From contig OY741267.1 in assembly GCA_963514095.1 (NCBI GenBank), positions 8,276,048 to 8,340,047 of the forward strand: 64,000 bases of DNA, given 5' to 3'. Positions 39,609 to 48,921 of this stretch are shown one piece after another. The first letter of the stretch is position 1. Every line of letters begins with the position of its first letter. Position numbers and translations under genes: made by a program. The DNA comes from Eutrigla gurnardus (taxonomy: Eukaryota; Chordata; Actinopteri; Perciformes; Triglidae). The notes beneath the pieces were generated by a model. The model did no database searches and was not told the DNA's origin. It saw only the letters and a list, made by a program, of their open reading frames with translations.

Positions 39609-41061
39609 GTAAGGAGAATATTTCATGTCCCTTCAGTTGTTTTATAGAACAAGTTGAAAATGTGTTTTAATGAGTTTCTGCTGATTCAGGCTTCTCATGT
39701 TAGTTTTTCCATCATTAGTAGAGAATTCTTGTGGCCGTGAAGCTGTTGTTCTATTAAAAGGTTCATAATTCCTGAAACAACGACTCAAGTTATTCTTTAA
39801 TTCTGCAGGAGATCAAACAGATTTTTATATATCAATAATTCAGCAGAATATAATATTAGAAATGTATGAAATTATGTTGTCAATGATCAAAATTCAATCA
39901 TTTTTAATAGTAAAATTGACCTCATGACATTCATGTTATGTGATGGTACGGTATGTTTGTGGAAGACATATTTATACATAACAGCAAACAGATACTGCAG
40001 GTGATTGTAAAATAAATCTAATTCATGCATATTAATTTATGTTTTTTAATATATGATTCAGAAAAATAAATGACACACATGTATCTCGAGGCACAAATTC
40101 CAAATATATTACTGTAATTACAATTTTGAAAGTATATTATATTATATTATACTATATTATATTATATTATATTGAATTTGCCCAAGTTATAAATAAAGTT
40201 ACGAAAAAAAAATGCATTGCGTATACATATTTTCTGTTGTGTGTGTGTGCAGTTTGAGTATTTTTGTAAATATATATTATATGTAATATATATTGAAATC
40301 ATTTTAATTACTTAGAGATGAAGGTTAATATGTCAAATATTATTATATCTATATTAACACTACTGAATCAACAAAATGTGATAACTCTATGAAGGTATAT
40401 ACATTTATCTTCAATATTATATTATATTATATTATACCATATGATATATCAAAATTGTTATGAAATAAGTAAATACATTATTATTTGTATCATTTTCTTA
40501 AGCAAGATTAAAATAAATGGTGGGAAACATAATATTATCATATTAACAACTATATTTTATGTGAAGGTGAATATGGAACTTGTAGTAATATGTATATAAG
40601 CCCTAATATAGGAAATACAATTCAACTATATTAAGATACTTTTCATAGTTATAAAAGCTGTATAAAGATATACAAATGCATCTTCATAATTATATTATAT
40701 CATATTTAATGATATTATATGTAAATCCCCCTCATATGTTGATAACATCTAAACATTTGTATGTAATAATATACAGCAGTCATTATTCATATTTGACATT
40801 TCATTCATTTAAAATTATTCTGATAAACGTCTAAGTATATGATGGTAATTAAATAATATGTTATACATGTTGAAATCATCACAATTACTTTGATACGAAG
40901 GTGAATATTGTTATAATATGTATATTAGTCCCTTCTGAATACACAAAGTGGTATAACTGTATAAAGGTATCTTCATAATGATATGATAGTATATGATAGT
41001 ATGTTATTGTTGACTGTGTGAATGTGTGTCTGTGCTGCTTGTTGCTGCTGTCAAACTTCAG
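39609..41061 (+). other. J-C intron, very AT-rich with ATATT microsatellites
   Basis: Intron of about 1.45 kb between the J donor and the C1 acceptor (CTGTCAAACTTCAG). It carries several imperfect ATATT/TATAT tracts (about 40135-40172 and 40415-40440) and one short TG run. No further J or RSS was found. Confidence 0.75.
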
Positions 41062-41373
41062 ATGAGCAGGTAATGAAGCCCGTGGTGAGCGTGTACCCAG
41101 CAGCATCCAGAGCCCACCTGGAGGGGAAGAGCTCTCTGCTGTGTCTGGCCTCAGACATGTTTCCTCCTCTAGTCCGGTTCTCCTGGAAAAGACGAAAGGA
41201 GAATGGTTCTCTGGAGGAGGAGGTGCTCCCTGCTGTGGGAGAGCAGCTGGAGATCAGAGAGTCGGGACACGCCGCCGCCATCTTGCTGCTCCATCAACAA
41301 GAGATCAGCACATATAAATACCGCTGCTCCGTCCAGCACGAGGGGGGCACAGTGGAGGCCCAAGCAGAACAAG
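41062..41373 (+). CDS. T-cell receptor constant region exon 1, Ig C1 domain (probably TRGC)
   Basis: The 312-nt exon has an acceptor ending TTCAG and a donor CAAG|GTACTG, phase 1 at both ends. It encodes a complete C1-set immunoglobulin domain beginning EQVMKPVVSVYPAASRAHLE. The first intradomain cysteine lies in LLCLASDMFP, the tryptophan in VRFSWKRRK, and the second cysteine in the C1 signature YKYRCSVQHEGG. The domain would pair with a partner chain at the T-cell surface. A J segment lies upstream and connecting-peptide and TM exons lie downstream, so this is a membrane receptor chain and not a light chain. Gamma is preferred because of the FGSG J motif; beta is the main alternative. No stop or frameshift is present. 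Confidence 0.88.
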
Positions 41374-41492
41374 GTACTGAAGGCTTGGTGACTGTTCAGC
41401 AGTGATTCAGCTTCATGTGGATGCACTGCTGTCCAAGATATCAGAGGAGCAGACGACTGACGTCGCTCACTGTCACTCCTTTTCTCTTCCAG

Positions 41493-41537
41493 AGGTTCCA
41501 GCTCCAGCAGACCTGCCAGCTCTGCAGCAAGCTGACT
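41493..41537 (+). CDS. T-cell receptor constant region exon 2, connecting peptide
   Basis: A 45-nt exon follows the acceptor TTTTCTCTTCCAG and precedes the donor GACT|GTAAGA. With phase-1 boundaries it reads EVPAPADLPALQQAD, a proline-rich stalk between the Ig domain and the membrane segment. It contains no cysteine; the only candidate for an interchain disulfide is the Cys at the start of the next exon. Confidence 0.8.
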
Positions 41538-42428
41538 GTAAGATCAACTGCTGCCCCCTTTAATATAATATATATTATATGTTAGAATAATAAAAAGCTG
41601 CTTGGGGTCGCTGCAGTGAGGACTTAGCCTCGATACATGGGGTGCCAACTCTACCCACTGAGCTATGCGGCGCCCCGTTATGCTGCTATTTAAATCATTG
41701 TCCTGGCTCCATCCCTACAACCCTTGGTGGGCCCTTATTGGTTGTTTTTAAGGAGGGCCTTTGAACTTTCATTCAAATTGTAGCCGACCTCTGTCTTCAT
41801 GCAAAGCTGGTTTTTAAAAAAAGGTTACTCTGATGAGAGAAGAGATGGGCATGAGGACTTAGGACACCAGTTCCAAATATCAAGCAACCACATTTATTGT
41901 CTAGCTTTTTTGCTCTTTGTTACCGTCTTAGTCGTCAGACCAAATGTTCTTCAAAAGAGGATAAACCCGATCGGCCTGACATTTCCTCCTCACATGTTTC
42001 TATCTAACAAAATATTCTGCTTCAATCCATATTTGTTGGCATTTAACCTTCAAACACTACATTTTCACTGTTGTGAGAAAGACAAAGGGAGGCAGCACCT
42101 GTATTAACGGGGAAGTCTAGCAGCCATCAAACAGCACCAGAAATTACATTTATAGAACCGAAAAATCATAATTCACCCACTTGTTTAGGACAATGACATC
42201 ATCAAATTAACAATAGACATTCAAAACTTCAATCTACAACCTTAATAGAAGTAAAATATGAATGTAAAAATGTCTTATGAGGGCTGATCTGGGACAAGCT
42301 GTTACTACAGACTTGTGGACAGCTCTTACCACAGAGTCATATGTAACCATCACCTGTCATTTCATTCAGAACGGGGAGTTGAATACTCTATAATCATTAA
42401 ATAAGAGTACTGGAATATGGAAGTTACT

Positions 42429-42430
<2 letters not shown>
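41538..42430 (+). other. Constant-region intron 2 (non-repeat part)
   Basis: AT-rich intron holding the tRNA-derived SINE fragment and otherwise no recognised feature. It leads into the TG repeat that ends at the TM exon acceptor. Confidence 0.65.
41603..41676 (-). repeat. tRNA-derived SINE head fragment
   Basis: Read on the minus strand it gives GGGGCGCCGCATAGCTCAGT, then GGGTAGAGTTGGCA and GGCTAAGTCCTCACTGCAGC, i.e. a tRNA-like A box (TAGCTCAGTGG) followed by the usual body. It breaks off where the B box should lie (GACCCCAAG), so it is a truncated SINE and not a tRNA gene. Confidence 0.6.
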
Positions 42431-42494
<64 letters not shown>

Positions 42495-42504
42495 TATGTG
42501 TGTG

Positions 42505-42562
<58 letters not shown>

Positions 42563-42576
42563 TATGTGTGTGTGTG

Positions 42577-42640
<64 letters not shown>

Positions 42641-42645
42641 TGTGT
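42431..42645. repeat. (TG)n microsatellite abutting a splice acceptor
   Basis: About 215 bp of almost pure TG with a few TATG and CG interruptions, partly in a repeated arrangement. Frames of up to 126 codons of Cys-Val pass through it only because TG repeats lack stops. It ends directly at the CAG of the TM exon acceptor (42646-42648). Confidence 0.97.
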
Positions 42646-42648
42646 CAG

Positions 42649-42797
42649 TGTCCTTCCAGTCTCAGTGCAGGGTGAAGCTGCTCTGCCTGCTGTACACAGT
42701 GCTGATAGTGAAGAGTCTTGTGTACTGCTGTGGACTCAGTCTGCTGATGATCTCCAGAAAGAAGGGACGCTCCACCAACTGCTCACATGCTGACTGA
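42649..42797 (+). CDS. T-cell receptor constant region exon 3, transmembrane and cytoplasmic tail
   Basis: From the acceptor GTGTCAG to the stop TGA at 42795-42797. Phase fits the upstream exon (T + TG), reading SFQSQCRVKLLCLLYTVLIV, then KSLVYCCGLSLLMI, then the short tail SRKKGRSTNCSHAD. The hydrophobic segment has a central lysine, the charge that TCR beta and gamma chains use to bind acidic residues of CD3 subunits. The cytoplasmic tail is very short, as expected for a TCR chain. The acceptor is preceded by TG repeat and not by a normal pyrimidine tract. A second AG (TTCCAG, 42659) would shift the frame, so 42649 is chosen. Confidence 0.82.
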
Positions 42798-43124
42798 TCA
42801 CCATCACATCTCATCAATTCATCTCATTTATCACTTTAATTATATTCACAAATATACATGATGACTTGATGAGGTTGGTTGTATGATGTGTCTTTTTATA
42901 CAGGATAGATACAGTCATCCTAAAAATATAAATACATATTTAGACATTATATTTACAGTAATTCAGTGTAAACTCTTTGTAGTGTTACTTTGATAGTTAA
43001 GATGAATAGTTAGCTGACTGGTTGATGTTTTATTCTTTACAGTATTTTTCTGTGCTTGGGTTTGTTTTTAATACATGATTCAGAGTGTGGCAGATTTGTC
43101 AAATTATTTCACTGTAAGATTCTT

Positions 43125-43130
43125 AATAAA
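43125..43130 (+). terminator. Polyadenylation signal of the TCR constant gene
   Basis: AATAAA lies 328 bases after the stop codon and precedes CTGAAAATTCACAGTGTTTT. It is the first canonical hexamer in the 3' UTR. Confidence 0.65.
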
Positions 43131-43929
43131 CTGAAAATTCACAGTGTTTTATGGACATCCTTGTTTTTATGGATTTCAGTTTGGTTTCATAGCAAATAAT
43201 CAGGAACAGAACCAAGTTTGTTGAGTTTGTTGGCACCAGTAATGTGACTGTGGATGTAAGTCACTGTGAATATACTTTCACACAGCACCAAGAACAAATG
43301 TACAGGAAAATATGCATATAAGCACACAGCTAAACAAGGACAACAGAGCTAAACAAAGAGAAGCAAACATATACACACGGCTATTATATACAGATATTAT
43401 AGTCAATAGGTGTGGCGGTCCCACCAGGTTCAGTGCTGACCCCCTTTTATATTGGTGTCAGTGTGGATGTTAAACTCTATGCTGACGACACTGTCCTTTA
43501 AACACAAACAAACAGCAGAAGTTTTAGCTTTGAAGCATTTTATTGAAGCATGTATTTTTTGACACTGAACTATTACAGCTTCATCAGGATGACATGGATC
43601 GGCAGAGCTACTGATTATACCTAAACTAACATTCATATTCATGTACATTTCAAGAAAGAATCACAGAAGTGAGTTGAGGATTTGAGCTGCTTCTCTCACA
43701 GATTCCACACACAGATCAAAGCTGAGACAGTGAGTACTGAGCGCTGAGCTGAAGTTCCCAGAATGATTGTCTAACCAGAGTGGATGGTTGTAACTGTCGT
43801 TGTGTTATTAATGTGAGAAAGGATGCAGAGCAGAAACCCACACAGCCCGTCTGCTGCAGGAAAGGAAGTGTTGCTAGGCTGCCAACCGTCCTAATAACCA
43901 CTGAGAACAGATTCCTATCTGCTGCTGTA
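43131..43929. other. Intergenic downstream of the TCR constant gene
   Basis: Only short overlapping frames are present; no second J or C exon, RSS or V segment was recognised. Confidence 0.6.
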
Positions 43930-44088
43930 CACAAACATCAGTGTGTGACCTCACAAATACACTTCTGGAAGAATGGTGCAAAGGGTGGACTGACGTCACA
44001 TTAAACCCTATGGATTAAGAATGGGACGTCACTTAAGTTCATATGCGAGTCGAAGCAGGTGAGCGAATACTTTTGGGAATATAGTGTA
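43930..44088 (-). mobile_element. Tc1/mariner-like non-autonomous element, one end
   Basis: The segment contains CAGTGTGTGACCTCACAAAT, TTCTGGAAGAATGGTGCAAA, ATGGGACGTCACTTAAGTTC and CATATGCGAGTCGAAGCAGG. It ends GAATACTTTTGGGAATATAG then TGTA. Read inward, the end is TACACTATATTCCCAAAAGT followed by ATTCGCTCACCTGC, a very common fish repeat end with a TA target. The opposite end is absent, so the copy is truncated. Confidence 0.75.
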
Positions 44089-45272
44089 CCTGGTTGGAGA
44101 TCTGCATTCATGCAAACACATTAATGTTCAGGTTCAAATAGTCTAAGAAGTGAGGAGGTCCAGGAGCTAAAGTCAGGATCTGAATCAGGAGCTCTAATTT
44201 GTTCCTGTCAGCATTTGGAACAAATACAAGATTCCAAAGCAGAAGCTTTGTTATAATATGAATGTTTGCAGTAAATGATTATTGATGCATGTTGACAACA
44301 AGCTCAGCCAGTTGTCCTGAAAGAATTGAGACTGAACACTGAAATAAACTCTGATGTTAAAATGAATTGACTCCCTGATGTTCTGAAATTATTAAAGTTG
44401 ATACTATAGCAACACCATCTGACAGAAGTTTGATTTGCTCATCTTATTTCTCTGTATGTAATTGAAGACATGAATTATGTACTTGAGCACAAATATGTAT
44501 GTTTATTTTACATAGAAAAAAAAACTTTTAAAAATAGATTGTTTAATAAAGTGAATTCATCTTTTTTTTTTAAATCTGTATTTATATTGTAGTTTTAAAT
44601 AAAGTTGTGGTTCCTTATAATGAAATCCACATAGAATATGTTCAGCAAATAATTTAGTTTGTCTTATCTGGAAAATAAAAGTGAAAAAAGGTTTTTGTTT
44701 CATTTATTGAAATTGCTTATAGACTCAAAGAACAACACAAAGACACAAATACAATTGTGACTGCTATGACTAATTAAAAACAAGAATGAGAAAACCACAT
44801 TTTATTTATAACAGATTATATAAAATGTCAACAAAAGTCAATAAAATAGAGATTAAGGCAAAAAACTAAATTTTGAATAAAAACGAACTGATAACAAAAT
44901 GAAAATTAATAGAAATAATAAATTATGTATAAAATAAGTGTGATATAACAGAATAATTGAGAGAGTTCTTAAGCCTGTTAACTTCTGATCATATCTCATA
45001 TAAATGTGTTTAATGAAGTTGACTATTTTCTATCATTAACATTTGTAATTATCTCCTGAGATCATTGAGATATTTTAATTGAAAATGTTTTAAAACATGG
45101 TGTGATTATATCCAAATATATCTATGTATATTTGTATTTATATTTTTTAGACATCTGTATCTGAAAGACATTTTACAAACAACCTCCACATCATAGATAT
45201 GTGTGATAATCAAAGTGAGAAATGAAATGATTGATGAGATGTGATGGTGAGAAACGGTGAGGAGAAAACAGT
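44089..45272. other. Intergenic, strongly AT-rich
   Basis: Homopolymer A and T runs near 44515 and 44560, and no recognisable coding sequence or repeat family. Confidence 0.6.
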
Positions 45273-46850
45273 CAGCATGTGTACAGCAGACTGGTCACTA
45301 TCAGCACGTTTACAGCAGACTGGTCACTATCAGCATGTTTACAGACTGGTCACTATCAGCATGTTTACAGACTGGTCACTATCAGCATGTTTACAGCAGA
45401 CTGGTCACTATCAGCATGTTTACAGTCTGGTCACTATCAGCATGTTTACAGCAGACTGGTCACTATCAGCATGTGTACAGCAGACTGGTCACTATCAGCA
45501 TGCGTACAGCAGACTGGTCACTATCAGCATGCGTACAGCAGACTGGTCACTATCAGCATGTTTACAGACTGGTCACTATCAGCATGTTTACAGCAGACTG
45601 GTCACTATCAGCATTTTTACAGACTGGTCACTATCAGCATGTTTACAGCAGACTGGTCACTAACAGCATGTTTACAGCAGACTGGTCACTATCAGCATGT
45701 TTACAGACTGGTCACTATCAGCATGTGTACAGCAGACTGGTCACTATCAGCATGTTTACAGACTGGTCACTATCAGCATGTGTACAGCAGACTGGTCACT
45801 AACAGCATGTTTACAGCAGACTGGTCACTATCAGCATGCGTGCAACAGACTGGTCACTATCAGCATGTTTACAGCAGACTGGTCTCTATCAGCATGCGTA
45901 CAGCAGACTGGTCACTATCAGCATGTTTACAGACTGGTCACTATCAGCATGTTTACAGCAGACTGGTCACTATCAGCATGTTTACAGACTGGTCACTATC
46001 AGCATGTTTACAGACTGGTCACTATCAGCATGTTTACAGCAGACTGGTCACTATCAGCATGTTTACAGCAGACTGGTCACTATCAGCATGTTTACAGACT
46101 GGTCACTATCAGCATGTTTACAGCAGACTGGTCACTATCAGCATGTTTACAGACTGGTCACTATCAGCATGTTTACAGCAGACTGGTCACTATCAGCATG
46201 TTTACAGCAGACTGGTCACTATCAGCATGTTTACAGCAGACTGGTCACTATCAGCATGTGTACAGCAGACTGGTCACTATCAGCATGTTTACAGCAGACT
46301 GGTCACTATCAGCATGCGTACAGCAGACTGGTCACTATCAGCATGCGTACAGCAGACTGGTCACTATCAGCATGTTTACAGACTGGTCACTATCAGCATG
46401 TTTACAGACTGGTCACTATCAGCATGTTTACAGCAGACTGGTTACTATCAGCATGTTTACAGACTGGTCACTATCAGCATGTTTACAGCAGACTGGTTAC
46501 TATCAGCATGTTTACAGACTGGTCACTATCAGCATGTTTACAGCAGACTGGTTACTATCAGCATGTTTACAGACTGGTCACTATCAGCATGTTTACAGCA
46601 GTCTGGTTACTATCAGCATGTTTACAGACTGGTCACTATCAGCATGTTTACAGCAGACTGGTCACTATCAGCATGTGTACAGCAGACTGGTCACTATCAG
46701 CGTCAGCATGCTGTATCAGCATGTGTACAGCAGACTGGTCACTAACAGCATGTTTACAGCAGACTGGTCACTATCAGCGTCAGCATGCTGTATCAGCATG
46801 TGTACAGCAGACTGGTCACTATCAGCATGTTTACAGACTGGTCACTATCA
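45273..46850. repeat. 29-bp minisatellite array, stop-free in all plus frames
   Basis: Tandem units of 29 bp (CAGCATGTTTACAGCAGACT followed by GGTCACTAT) mixed with a 26-bp form lacking one CAG. By length there are about 55 units. Variants include CATGTGTACAG, CATGCGTACAG and GGTTACTAT, and two units with an added CGTCAGCATGCTGTAT (near 46697 and 46778). The unit has no stop in any plus frame, and neither 29 nor 26 is divisible by 3, so three overlapping frames of 344-488 codons stay open. They are by-products. Array units resume at 47150. Confidence 0.95.
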
Positions 46851-47149
46851 GACAGGGGGGGGGGGGGTAGGTTTAGGTCGACGTGTGGGGGGGGTCTCTG
46901 CCGATGATTGACGGGGGGCGATCGTCCGCACACGCGCGGGGGGGGGGGGGGGGGGGGGGTGTAGGTTTAGGTCGACGTGTGGGGGGGGTCTCTGCCGATG
47001 ATTGACGGGGGGCGATCGTCTGAGACACCGGAGTGTCGATATTTACTTGACCGCTAGAGGGCGCGCTATTTTGAAACGTAACATATGGTCGTAATTCGGT
47101 GCTTGACACACGACCTATGTGGTCGTTTTCTCGAGGAGGACAGTCTGAT
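46851..47149. other. G-rich insert inside the 29-bp array with a perfect 60-bp direct repeat
   Basis: Bases 46867-46926 and 46961-47020 are identical 60-mers (GTAGGTTTAGGTCGACGTGT, a G8 run, TCTCTGCCGATGATTGAC, then a G6 run and CGATCGTC). They are separated by CGCACACGCGC and a 22-G run (46938-46959), with another G run just before the first copy. After the second copy comes non-repetitive DNA with GACCGCTAGAGGGCGCG. The many G-runs allow G-quadruplexes on the plus strand. It interrupts the 29-bp array. Confidence 0.85.
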
Positions 47150-47300
47150 GTTAACAGCAGACTGGTTACTATCAGCATGTTTACTGCAGACTGGTCACTA
47201 TCAGCATGTTTACAGACTGGTCACTATCAGCATGTGTACAGCAGACTGGTCACTATCAGCATGTTTACAGTAGACTGGTCACTATCAGCATGTGTACAGC
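47150..47300. repeat. Short continuation of the 29-bp minisatellite
   Basis: About five further units (starting GTTAACAGCAGACTGGTTAC) lie between the G-rich insert and the putative exon at 47309. Confidence 0.9.
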
Positions 47301-47308
47301 ACACACAC

Positions 47309-47468
47309 CTGCTATCACCACCATCTCCTCCTCCTCCTCCTGTACCACCATGGCAGCGGGAGCCTCACTTTCACTGTCCGCCTGAGACTCCTGCCTAGAG
47401 GGACCCGCCGCAGCCGCAGCCTCGGAGCCGGAGGCCACGCCGCCGCCGGCCCCCGCTGCAACAAACAT
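47309..47468 (-). CDS. Candidate first coding exon of an unidentified gene
   Basis: On the minus strand an ATG at 47468 opens a frame of 53 codons plus one base, reading MFVAAGAGGGVASGSEAAAA, then AGPSRQESQADSESEAPAAM and VVQEEEEEMVVIA. It ends at a possible donor GCAG|GTGTGT. Ala/Gly-rich then acidic low-complexity sequence, high CG content and a purine-rich 5' region (47469-47640) are what vertebrate first exons often look like. The predicted intron would begin straight away with the 29-bp minisatellite. I recognise no family and found no downstream exon on the minus strand; (GCC/GAG)n-like composition could produce it by chance. Confidence 0.3.
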
Positions 47469-47792
47469 GTTTAATATGTTTCTGCTCTCAGCGGCATCAG
47501 TAGCGAGAGCTTTTTTTTCTTCTTTTCCCTCAGTTTTTCTGCACCGCCTTTTCGCTTTTCTCCATTTTCACTTTGTTTTTCGTGTGTGTTTCTCTTCTCT
47601 CTCATAATGATTGCTCATCATTAAAGGTGATTGGACGAGGGGGGGGGGGGGGTCTGGAAAATGGGTGGGACTACTGGGCCTCTGTAGCCTATCATAGGGC
47701 CACTGGGCCAGGTATTCTTTAGACAGACAAGCCACTGGGCTCTAATGTGTCTGTGGGCTGCAGCTGAGCTCTGTGGGCCGGTGCATGTCTCT
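47469..47792. other. Possible 5' flank of the candidate exon, with a 14-G run
   Basis: Pyrimidine-rich on the plus strand (TTTTTTTTCTTCTTTTCCCT), followed by a G run at about 47640-47652 and the word CACTGGGC repeated several times. No gene is recognised. Confidence 0.4.
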
Positions 47793-47797
47793 CTACC
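47793..47797. repeat. Target-site duplication CTACC, left copy
   Basis: Five bases directly before the first LTR base; the same five follow the last LTR base at 52941-52945. Confidence 0.9.
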
Positions 47798-48229
47798 TGT
47801 CAGACTTGGGCATGGAGGGAGGACTCAGATGCAGGGCAGTAGCAGTAAAAAAAGGCTTTTATTCGTAACACAAAAAGTATTAACAAGAAATCACTCTACC
47901 GGGAGGAAACAAAACGAGGCTACAAACAAAACTACAAAAATACCAACTTAACTTAACGTGACGTGGAAGGTGACATGGAACATGACGTGGAACGTGACGT
48001 GACGAGAAACAGGAACGAACTGGCACAAGACAAGGGGAGACGCAGACTTAAATACACAGAGGGATAACGAGCAACAGGTGACAACAATCAGGGACCAGGG
48101 ATGACATAAGACTAGGGAACACATGAGGAAGGGCAAGTGACCTGAAACGAGAAGGGAGTTATTTTCAAAATAAGACAGGACATGACAAGACAAAACCCCA
48201 AGACGAGACATTACCTCACCGGCGTGACA
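47798..48229 (-). repeat. LTR 1 (3' LTR of the element), 432 bp
   Basis: Ends TGTCA...TGACA. Minus-strand TATTTAAG at 48047-48054 and AATAAA at 47858-47863 mark promoter and polyadenylation signal. It is the downstream LTR, preceded on the minus strand by the polypurine tract. No difference from LTR 2 was noticed on reading. Confidence 0.92.
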
Positions 48230-48243
48230 GTACCCCCCCCTTA
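48230..48243 (-). promoter_or_regulatory. Polypurine tract of the LTR element
   Basis: On the minus strand TTAAGGGGGGGGTAC directly precedes the LTR start TGTCACGCC, the position used to prime plus-strand DNA synthesis. The same tract precedes the middle LTR at 50610. Confidence 0.75.
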
Positions 48244-48264
48244 AGGGACGGATCCCAGATGTCC

Positions 48265-48921
48265 CTATGGTCCATGATACGTAGGGCGGGTGGAGGGGGC
48301 CAGGAGGAGGGGCTCAGGAGGCCGGGCATGAGGGCGACCCAGCAGACGGGGTCGCTCCGGAGGCCGAGCATGAGGGCGACCTAGCGGGCGGGACCGCTCA
48401 GGTGGCCGGGCATGAGGGCGACCTAGCGGGCGGGACCGCTCAGGAGGCCGGGCATGAGGGCGACCTAGCGGGCGGGACCGCTCAGGAGGCCGGGCATGAG
48501 GGCGACCTAGCGGGCGGGACCGCTCAGGAGGCCGGGCCTGAGGACGACCTAGCTGACGTGGCCGCTCAGGAAGGCGTCGTGGAGCAGTCATAGGACGACC
48601 ACCGGTCGGAACAGGAACGGGTGACGAGCGGACCTCCCGAAGGCTGCGTGGAGCAGGCGTCAGGCGGCCCCCCGTCTGGACAGGAACGGGTGACAAGCGG
48701 ACCTCCCGAAGGCTGCGTGGAGCAGGCGTAGGGCGGCCCCCCCGTCGGAACAGGAACGGGTGACGAGCGGACCTCCCGAAGGCTGCGTGGAGCAGGCGTC
48801 GGACGGCCCCCCGTCGGACGGCCCCCCGTCGGACCACTGGCAGGTGTCGACCGGACCGCCGACTGAAGACCACTGGCAGGTGTCGACCGGACCGCCGACT
48901 GAAGACCAGTGACCGAGACAT
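48265..48921 (-). CDS. Downstream repeat-rich frame of internal copy 1 (14-residue repeats)
   Basis: A 218-codon minus frame overlapping the end of the 521-codon frame in a different register. Its core is a 14-residue repeat (RPLGRPHARPPERS) from 42-bp DNA units. It is rich in Arg and Pro with no cysteines or enzyme motifs. It could be read after a frameshift, be the remains of a second frame, or be a by-product of a GC-rich repeat. An identical 218-codon frame exists in copy 2 (50645-51301). Confidence 0.35.
   Translation of the reverse strand: MSRSLVFSRRSGRHLPVVFSRRSGRHLPVVRRGAVRRGAVRRLLHAAFGRSARHPFLFRRGGRPTPAPRSLREVRLSPVPVQTGGRLTPAPRSLREVRSSPVPVPTGGRPMTAPRRLPERPRQLGRPQARPPERSRPLGRPHARPPERSRPLGRPHARPPERSRPLGRPHARPPERSRPLGRPHARPPERPRLLGRPHARPPEPLLLAPSTRPTYHGP
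48316..48570. repeat. 42-bp minisatellite of internal copy 1
   Basis: About six units of GAGGCCGGGCATGAGGGCGA followed by CCTAGCGGGCGGGACCGCTCAG. The same block lies in copy 2 at about 50696-50950. Confidence 0.9.

Noticed and set aside
41603..41676. tRNA gene in the TCR intron
   Set aside because: Only the A box half is present and the B box is broken; it is a SINE head.
42417..42797. Cys-Val repeat proteins across the TG microsatellite
   Set aside because: A pure TG repeat is stop-free; only the last part, in one frame, is the TCR membrane exon after the acceptor at 42648.
45241..46911. Overlapping plus frames of 140-488 codons rich in TADWSLSACLQ-type repeats as genes
   Set aside because: They arise because the 29-bp unit has no stop in any plus frame; all three registers are equally open and no start context, splice site or domain favours one.
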